A stretch of DNA of 64,000 bases, from positions 41,584,351 to 41,648,350 of the forward strand of contig JAJKFL010000004.1 of the NCBI GenBank assembly GCA_021186555.1, in the 5' to 3' direction. Positions 58,001 through 64,000 of this stretch are shown piece by piece; the stretch's first letter is position 1; the number at the start of each line of letters is the position of its first letter. Under the pieces are notes generated by a model. The model saw only the letters and a list, made by a program, of their open reading frames with translations, had not been told where the DNA came from and ran no database searches. The position numbers and the translations under genes were made by a program. This stretch comes from Reticulitermes speratus. Its lineage: Eukaryota; Arthropoda; Insecta; Blattodea; Rhinotermitidae.

Positions 58001-58628
58001 CTAGAAGTAAAATTTTGTGGCCTGTCAGTTTCTTGGTGTAGTTATATTATTTGACGTAAGCTTGAATGTTATAAAGATACACGGAAGCTTCATTAGCTGG
58101 TAGTAAGGATGTTGGTGTAGAAGTAAGTGCAGCAGTTGGTCAGCTTGTTACGTCAGATTGTATGAAGTTCATAGTGGAACATAATCACATGAACAGTTAG
58201 ATGAAAGATGTGAGAAATTAGGCACTGGTACTTCTGTGGACAACTGAGATTAAAAACACCTGTGAGAATACTATATTTATACTCTTAATAACAAAACCAA
58301 CAAGTGTTATAATTATTCAGTTTAAAATCTTATTGCATTGTTATCTGTCTCTGCTGACATGCTGTACATTACCATTGAGGGATTGCAGACCTTATTGAGC
58401 CTTCAGGCCCATAACAATACTTGGGTCACATTCTGTAATTGCAATAATTTTCATGAGAGGGCCGTATAAAGTTAACTGAAAGGTCGTATGTTTCTCTCAG
58501 TGTTAGCTTGCATTTATTTAACACACAGACACTCTCTAAACTGCAGTTCAACAATGTTTCCCTATTAGCTCGTGTTAATTTAAAACACAGATGCTGTCTA
58601 AACTGCAGTTTAACTTCTTCTGCCTCAC

Positions 58629-58830
58629 CTGTGACATACTGCTTGCGAATCCTCTTAAAAATGTCGATATCAAAGATTGTGCACAGCATGCCCTCCAGAA
58701 TGCCAATCTGTGAGCCAATGCCAAGTGCCAGCAGCATGAGGAAAAATATAACAGCCCAGAATGGGGCTCCTGGTAACTCCACAATAGCCTGAGTAAAAAC
58801 AATAAATGCCAGGCCTGTCCCTTCAGCTGC
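58629..58830 (-). CDS. SLC6 transporter exon (EL4b-TM8)
   Basis: Acceptor 'gttgttgcag' and donor gtgagg bound 202 nt, starting in phase 0 and leaving one base. It encodes 'AAEGTGLAFIVFTQAI' (extracellular loop 4 and the following helix), the TM8 region 'FWAVIFFLMLLALGIGSQIG' and 'ILEGMLCTIFDI', then 'KRIRKQYVT'. In TM8 the position that is Asp in monoamine and GABA transporters (LGxDS) is Gly here (LGIGS), as I recall for the SLC6A15-20 amino-acid group. The Ser of the second sodium site is kept. This argues for an amino-acid transporter instead of a monoamine or GABA carrier. Confidence 0.94.
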
Positions 58831-59539
58831 CTGCAACACAACAATCAGATAGGATGTTATCTTGTGCACAGACGGCAAAACGTGTGAAGTTACACAGTGA
58901 AATGAAATATCTGACATTAACTAATTCATTAAATATATGATCAAAATTTTAAATGTAAATAAGGTTGATCAGTTACATCATATTGTTGAATATCACAAAC
59001 CAAATTCTCAAACCATCATTAGCCTCAGGATAATTGTCATTATTGTTGTCATCCCCCACCAACTCGCTTAGTGAAAGGTACAGAATCCATTTTTGAGGTG
59101 AGTGCATTCATAAGGGTCTGGTGTTCTTCACATTCAAAAGTTTTATCTTTATTAGAGATTAAGGTTTACATCTCAATTTAAAGTAGCATAAAGAAGTTAC
59201 TTGAATTCATCCTTTTACCCTGTTGATGAATTTGTAATGTTTAAAAATGACACACAATCTTATTCTGGCTGTATTTAATGGATTGAATGTAACATTTGAA
59301 TGCTGTATATGAAATACATATAACATTATTGTATTGTACTAGTTCTGTATATTTTGTATTTTTCATGACTTATTACATATCCCATTGTCACTTGACTGAC
59401 TTTTGGATCCAGTATGTGTATATGTTTCTGCACCTGTGAGCAGAAGTAATCGACACAGTTCTGACTGAGGATCAAACCAGAAGCCTCAAAATGAGTCCAA
59501 TGCCTTACCCCAAGAGCAGAAAGTAAATCATTGCCTGAC

Positions 59540-59687
59540 CTGATCAAGCTGTTCCTCTAAGCTGCAGACTTGCAAGCCAGATGAATGAAATGTGACATTG
59601 CTCACATTGCTGTACGCACTTTCATACTCTTCTGTTGTTACATTAATGCCACTGAGCATGTTCAAATGAACCAGTATTTCCTTGTTC
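59540..59687 (-). CDS. SLC6 transporter exon (extracellular loop 4)
   Basis: Acceptor 'cctatgttacag' and donor gtcagg bound 148 nt. The first base completes Thr (ac|g) from the previous exon and the exon ends on a codon boundary. It encodes the hydrophilic segment 'NKEILVHLNMLSG', 'TTEEYESAYSNVSNVTF' and 'CSLEEQLDQ'. The sequons NVT, NVS and NVT could be N-glycosylated. The 'EEYE..Y' and 'CSLEEELD-AA.GTGLAF' order matches the SLC6A15-20 group, where this loop is longer than in monoamine carriers. Confidence 0.92.
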
Positions 59688-59744
59688 CTGTAACATAGGA
59701 CAGTTTTATATTGAAATAACTGTTCAAATAAAACCATCTGGCTG

Positions 59745-60195
59745 ACTGACTACAAGGAGCAGAGTCCTCCTTGACATGATGGTAGTTCCTGAATAAATCT
59801 CCCAGATTATTTGGAATCCAGTAGTTATTACTGTGTTCACAACAGCCTGCCACTTGTCCCTATCCTTAGCCAGGTTAATCCAGTCCATGCCCTCACATCC
59901 TGTTTCTTAAAGATCCATTTTTGTATTATATCCCATCTATGCCTAGGTTTTCTAGGTTGTCTCTTTCCTACAGGTTTCCCCATTAAAACCCTGTATGCAT
60001 TTCTCTTTTCCCTTATATGTCCCACATGCCCTGCTCTTGTCATCCTCCTCGATTTCATCACCTAAGTAATATTTGGTGAGCAGTACAAATCATGAAGCAC
60101 CTCATTATGCAGTTTTCTCTGGTCTCCTGTTACTTCCTCCCTTTTAAGTTAAAATGTCTTCCTCAGCACCCTGTTCTTGAACAGTCTTAATGTTA
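59745..60195 (-). pseudogene. RTE-like retroelement 3' end in SLC6 intron
   Basis: On the minus strand (same as the gene) the blocks 'KREEVTG', 'LHNEVLHDLYCSPNIT', 'SRRMTRAGHVGHIREKRNAY', 'VLMGKPVGKRQPRKPRHRW' and 'DVRAWTGLTWLRIGTSGRLL' are the C-terminus of RTE-like reverse transcriptases. Frameshifts separate them. The 3' non-coding tail continues to about 59745 ('caaggagcagagtcctcctt'). It lies between the loop-4 exon and the TM6-7 exon, so it is part of the primary transcript. Confidence 0.85.
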
Positions 60196-60594
60196 GTTTC
60201 ACACTTCTGCATAAGAACAGGCAAAATTATAAATAATACTGGGTAATTTTAATTTTCTGGATGTGTTAGGAAAGTTCCATTGCCTGCTGAACATCTGATT
60301 ATTTTACTTTTCACCTACACTGTTGTTATTTAAACAGTCAAGTAAAAGACAGTTTATGCAACCACCTGCCATGGTCACTGGCGTCATAATGTCTAACAGT
60401 TTTTTGACTGTTCATGAATTCTTACTGTTTATGTTACTATACAAAGTGAACGCTTCAGATTTATTCTTTTTAATATATCATTTTTGTTTGTGTCTGACAC
60501 ACAGAAATTAATGTGTGTCTCACAATCCTGCTGAAAATACTTAACACAATAGTCATTACACTACCATAAAACCTGGGGGAGTATTTCTCACAGA

Positions 60595-60790
60595 AGTGTT
60601 TCAGAGATTTCAGTTCTTCTGTACTGTGACACTGTGTCATTGGTTACGGGCTCCCAGGGTTGCAGTGGCACTACAAATGTTTTGAAACATTGGGAGCCAG
60701 TAACTGAGTGACACAGCGTCATATCACTGAACAGCTGAAACCTCGTAGCATAAAACTACTGAAGTTTCAGCAGCATGTTGCTGTGGTTAT
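60595..60790. repeat. Fold-back repeat in SLC6 intron
   Basis: Left arm 'cagttcttctgtactgtgac' with 'actgtgtcattggttacggg' and 'ctcccagg'. Right arm 'cattgggagccagtaactga' with 'gtgacacagcgtcatatcac'. Same family as 46705-46870 but more diverged. Confidence 0.7.
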
Positions 60791-60944
60791 GAACAACAGA
60801 CCCGGTCAACTGTACATGGCTCAGCGTGCTCTGTTCTTGTGTATCACTGTTCTTGACAGACACTTTGGTACCACGATTTCACTTAATATGCATACTGTGA
60901 GTTTGACAAGTTATGAGAACCTTGATTTCAGGCTTCTGCTGCGA

Positions 60945-61015
60945 TTTTGATGAGATCTGTGCCCTTCTGGGATATTACGCTGTGTAATATGCCAGATCTC
61001 AAGTTATGAGAACAC
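60945..61015. repeat. Fold-back family fragment in SLC6 intron
   Basis: 'gtgcccttctgggatattac' then 'gctgtgtaatatgccagatc', a single short arm. Confidence 0.45.
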
Positions 61016-61203
61016 AGCTTCACTCATACTACTGTACTAAATGTGATGGAGTAATTACAAGTATATGCACCTAGTTGTGCTATAGCCAAGAGGCTTTCTA
61101 AGCTGAACTGGCTCAAGAGTATCCTGTACTGCGGTTTGTGGCTGATATCTTAAGCTCCTGTTCATGACTATTACCAGCTCTGACTACTACATACACAACC
61201 ATG

Positions 61204-61204
<1 letters not shown>

Positions 61205-61230
<26 letters not shown>
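61205..61230. repeat. GT dinucleotide microsatellite
   Basis: (GT)n of about 24 bp in the SLC6 intron. Confidence 0.95.
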
Positions 61231-61235
<5 letters not shown>

Positions 61236-61384
61236 CATGTATGTTATAGAGTGTCCTTGGTTTCAATCAGCTGCTTTTAGCAGCCTGTAGGCTGTTTCAG
61301 ATACTTTATAATTATTATCATCTTTGCATTCTCATGTTGTTACAAGCCTGTTGTAATCAATTGTAGTAGTCAATTGTTACTCAC

Positions 61385-61626
61385 GTGTTTATACATTTCT
61401 CAACATTTGTCATGGCCTTGAAGCCGAGGATGGAGAAAATGACGATACTTGCATAGATGGCGGTGAAGGCATTTGCCACAGACACGAGAATCACGTCACG
61501 AACACAATTATTCTTTGGTGGATTGTAGCTGCCGAATGCTATCAGAGATCCAAATGCCAGTCCAAATGAATAGAAGACCTGTGTGGCTGCATCCAGCCAG
61601 ACTGTAGGCTGCAGTAACTTTTCTAC
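61385..61626 (-). CDS. SLC6 transporter exon (TM6-TM7), most upstream visible exon
   Basis: Acceptor 'gtgtgtttcag' and donor gtgagt bound 242 nt, starting in phase 0 and leaving two bases. It encodes '[20 protein letters not shown]' then '[15 protein letters not shown]', the unwound TM6 that lines the substrate and chloride sites. TM7 follows with '[19 protein letters not shown]', including the Asn of the first sodium site (VAN). '[10 protein letters not shown]' and 'NVEKCINT' lead into extracellular loop 4. SLC6 proteins carry amino acids or transmitters into cells with sodium and chloride. '[10 protein letters not shown]' and 'ILGFKA' fit the SLC6A15-20 (B0AT/NTT4) group. Exons for the N-terminus and TM1-5 lie outside the window. 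Confidence 0.95.
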
Positions 61627-62289
61627 CTGAAACACACAACGTTGTGTCAATTTGAGTGTCAGTGTGCTGTCGGTGTAATGTCTGTAAGACAGTCAATGTG
61701 TCAAACATGGAACAAGGTCCACATATGTGCCTGTTTGTCTGCTGGTTGTTGCACACACAGATACAGGCATCTGCATGCAGCTTGAAAGCCTGAAACTGAC
61801 TAAACAATATTTCAAAATTCAGTTCTTACCTCACAGAAAATATACTGCAACTTCATTACAAAGTGGATCATACTGTTTAAGGACACAATCATCACATCTG
61901 CTGAGTTTGCAGTTTAGCAGGCCTCTTGTTCACTTGGCTGTCTTTTTTATAAAAGTTGTGGGTATATGAATGGGCTTAAATATTACTACATTCTACGCCA
62001 TGGAGCAGAGCGGCCGGCTGAACAACCTAAAGCAGCCCATAATGTGATCCTATTCTGAACAAGACATATCCAGAGTGCATCCTGAAATCCTAATTCTTGA
62101 AGGTTCATTTTAATACTATCTTCAGTCTAGGCTCAGTTTTCTCATGTGGTCTCCTCCATTCTTGTTTTCAGACTAAAATATTGGTTGTGTTTTTCATGTT
62201 TTTAAGCTTAATACATATCCCATTTTATATTGTGCATAACGTGCACTGTCAGTAATCCAACACACAATACTCAAACCAACAAAGTGCAC
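61627..62289. other. SLC6 intron sequence without recognised feature
   Basis: Upstream intron of the SLC6 gene; no further exon was found before the retroelement. Confidence 0.4.
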
Positions 62290-64000
62290 TCTTATTATTT
62301 TAGATATATATTGCAATAGAAATCAGAGGTCAAATGCTCACTGACTTCTTTGAAAGAAATGGGCTTGTTATAACAAACACGTGGTTCAAAAACCTAAAAG
62401 AAGATTGTACACCTGGAAATCACCAGGGGATAGGAGCTGATATCAATTGGACTATGTACTAGTGAAACCGATTCAGGAACAGTGTGAAGGATGTGCAGAC
62501 ACTGCCTGGAGCAGATATTGACTCTGATCACAGTTTACTGGTTGCCAAGATCTGCACCAGATTGAAGGAAATCATGAGGTTCCACAAGAAAAACCAAGAT
62601 GGGATTTGGAGAAGTTATATGCTCAATGACAGGAAGTACACGATAGTGTAGAAGAAAAATTTGGTGCAATAAAATGTGATAGTAGGAATGTGGAAATGCA
62701 ATGGAACAATATCAAGAAATGTGTGTTGGATACTATGAGTGATTTGGTTGGAAAAGTCGAGAGGAGAGCAAGAAAGCCATGGATTACATAAGAGATGATC
62801 AGTAAAATGGATGAACGAAGGAAATGGAAGAATGTCAACAATGAAGAAGGAAGGAAGAACTACAGAAGACTGAGGAACGAATTGAAAAGAGCCATGGACA
62901 ATGCCAAGAAGGAATATCTTGAGAGCAAGTGCGACGAGATCATAGAATTTCAAAGAACAGGACGTTATGATTTAATGTACATGAAGACAAAGGAACTAGG
63001 TTTGAAAGAAAACCAGGGGAATCTAAACATTGGCATCAAAGACTCTCAAGGGAATATAATAATAGATCAGAGACGAGTACTGCAAATTTGGGAGAATTAT
63101 ATTACAGAGCTCTGTGATCAAGCTAATTGACCAGAACACCTAGAAGTCAAACCTGAAGCTGAAGTAGATGAAGACGAGAAAGGCCCTTATATTTTGCAAA
63201 GTGAAGTGGAAAAAGCTATCAAGGAGATGGGTGATAAGAAGGCTACAGGAGATGATGATGTACCTGGGGATGTACTGAAGTTGTTGGGAGAAGGTGGTCT
63301 CAAACTAATGACACAGCTGATCAACAGCATATATGTAACTGGAGAGTGACCCAGAGATTTAATTGAAGTTACAATGATTGCCTTAAAGAAGAAGCCCAAT
63401 GATACAAAATGCAGCGACCATCGCACAATCAGCCTCATCGTACATACAGCAAAGATAGTAGCGAGTATACTTAGAAGAAAGGTTGAAAGGAAGACTGAGG
63501 ATGCACTTGGGGAAGATCAGTTTGGATTTAGAAGAGGAAAGGGAACTAGGGATGCAATTGGGATGCTGAGAATAATATCAGAACGAACCTTGGACATAGA
63601 TGAGGAATTGTGTGCTTGCTTCATAGACTGGCAGAAGGCATTTGACCATGTAAACTGGACCAAATTAATGCAGATCCTAAAGGAAACTGGGATAGACTGG
63701 CGCGAAAGAAGATTGATCAGAAAATTGTAAATGGAACATACACAACTGGACCAAGGGGAGACGATAAGTGTGGAGATTGGAAGAGGAGTTAGACAAGGTT
63801 GCTGTTTCTTGCTGATTCTGTTCAACTTACACAGCGAGTACCTTACCAAGGAAGCTCTTGAAAGATTTGGAGACTTCAAAATAGGAGGACAAGTAATTCA
63901 CACTGTGAAATATGCAGATGATCTTGTGCTACTGGCTAGAGAAGAAAAGGTGCTACAGGGCGTGGTTGATAGACTAATTGAAATTGGAAGATGCTATGGA
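62290..64000 (+). pseudogene. RTE-like endonuclease/reverse transcriptase retroelement, inactivated and cut by window edge
   Basis: The plus-strand sequence starts in the endonuclease ('FFERNGLVITNTWFK', then a shifted frame 'RRLYTWKSPGDR', 'PGADIDSDHSLLVAKI'). It continues through a charged linker (62795-63130, 'EGRKNYRRLRNELKRAM') into the RT: 'EVEKAIKEMGDKKATGDDDV', 'DQFGFRRGKGTRDAI', 'CFIDWQKAFDHVNW', 'GRGVRQGC' and catalytic YADD at 63911-63922. In-frame stops are at 63128-63130 (probably CGA to TGA), 63347-63349 (probably TGG to TGA) and 63728-63730. At least one frameshift lies in the endonuclease. It is antisense to the SLC6 gene and continues past 64000. Confidence 0.88.

Overview
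The window looks like intergenic and intronic DNA from a large, repeat-rich insect genome. There are short exons separated by 0.5-1.7 kb introns, decayed non-LTR retrotransposons, tRNA-derived SINEs and many tandem arrays, and no prokaryotic gene layout. The reverse transcriptase tails, the SINEs and the fold-back repeats resemble families I associate with cockroach and termite genomes. Blattodea is therefore my best guess, an inference from family resemblance and not a proof.

The only host gene I can support is a minus-strand SLC6 (sodium- and chloride-dependent) transporter. Six consecutive exons between 55869 and 61626 join in perfect phase and encode TM6 to TM12. TM1-5 must lie beyond the right edge. 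Its introns hold a minus-strand retroelement 3' fragment (59745-60195) and fold-back repeats. Upstream of the first visible exon a second endonuclease/reverse transcriptase pseudogene (about 62300-64000, plus strand) runs off the window.

Layout: 1-8.6 kb is mostly featureless AT-rich DNA with one SINE-embedded satellite (3.8-4.7 kb). From 8.6 to 22.3 kb satellites are stacked: a 54-bp array, a 92-bp SINE-derived satellite of about 3.1 kb, a 114-bp satellite, a 33-bp array inside a fold-back element, then 45-bp, 39-bp, 32-bp and 42/44-bp arrays. A 5'-truncated jockey-like retrotransposon (22.4-24.7 kb) and two SINEs follow. From 27.3 to 55 kb the sequence is visibly poorer in CpG, with scattered retroelement fragments, SINEs, minisatellites and fold-back (snap-back) repeats.

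Two observations stand out. First, at least eight loci carry a motif of the form YUGAWGA-N-helix-GAAA-C with covarying helix II sequences. In five of them a third helix can pair, which is the layout of small (Penelope-like-element type) hammerhead ribozymes. The motif sits at the hinge of fold-back elements. Second, the 92-bp satellite is an internal expansion of a tRNA-derived SINE body, present at two homologous loci, and the 114-bp satellite beside the larger locus arose from the flanking sequence of the same insertion.

Most long open reading frames here cross tandem repeats whose period is a multiple of three and are not genes.
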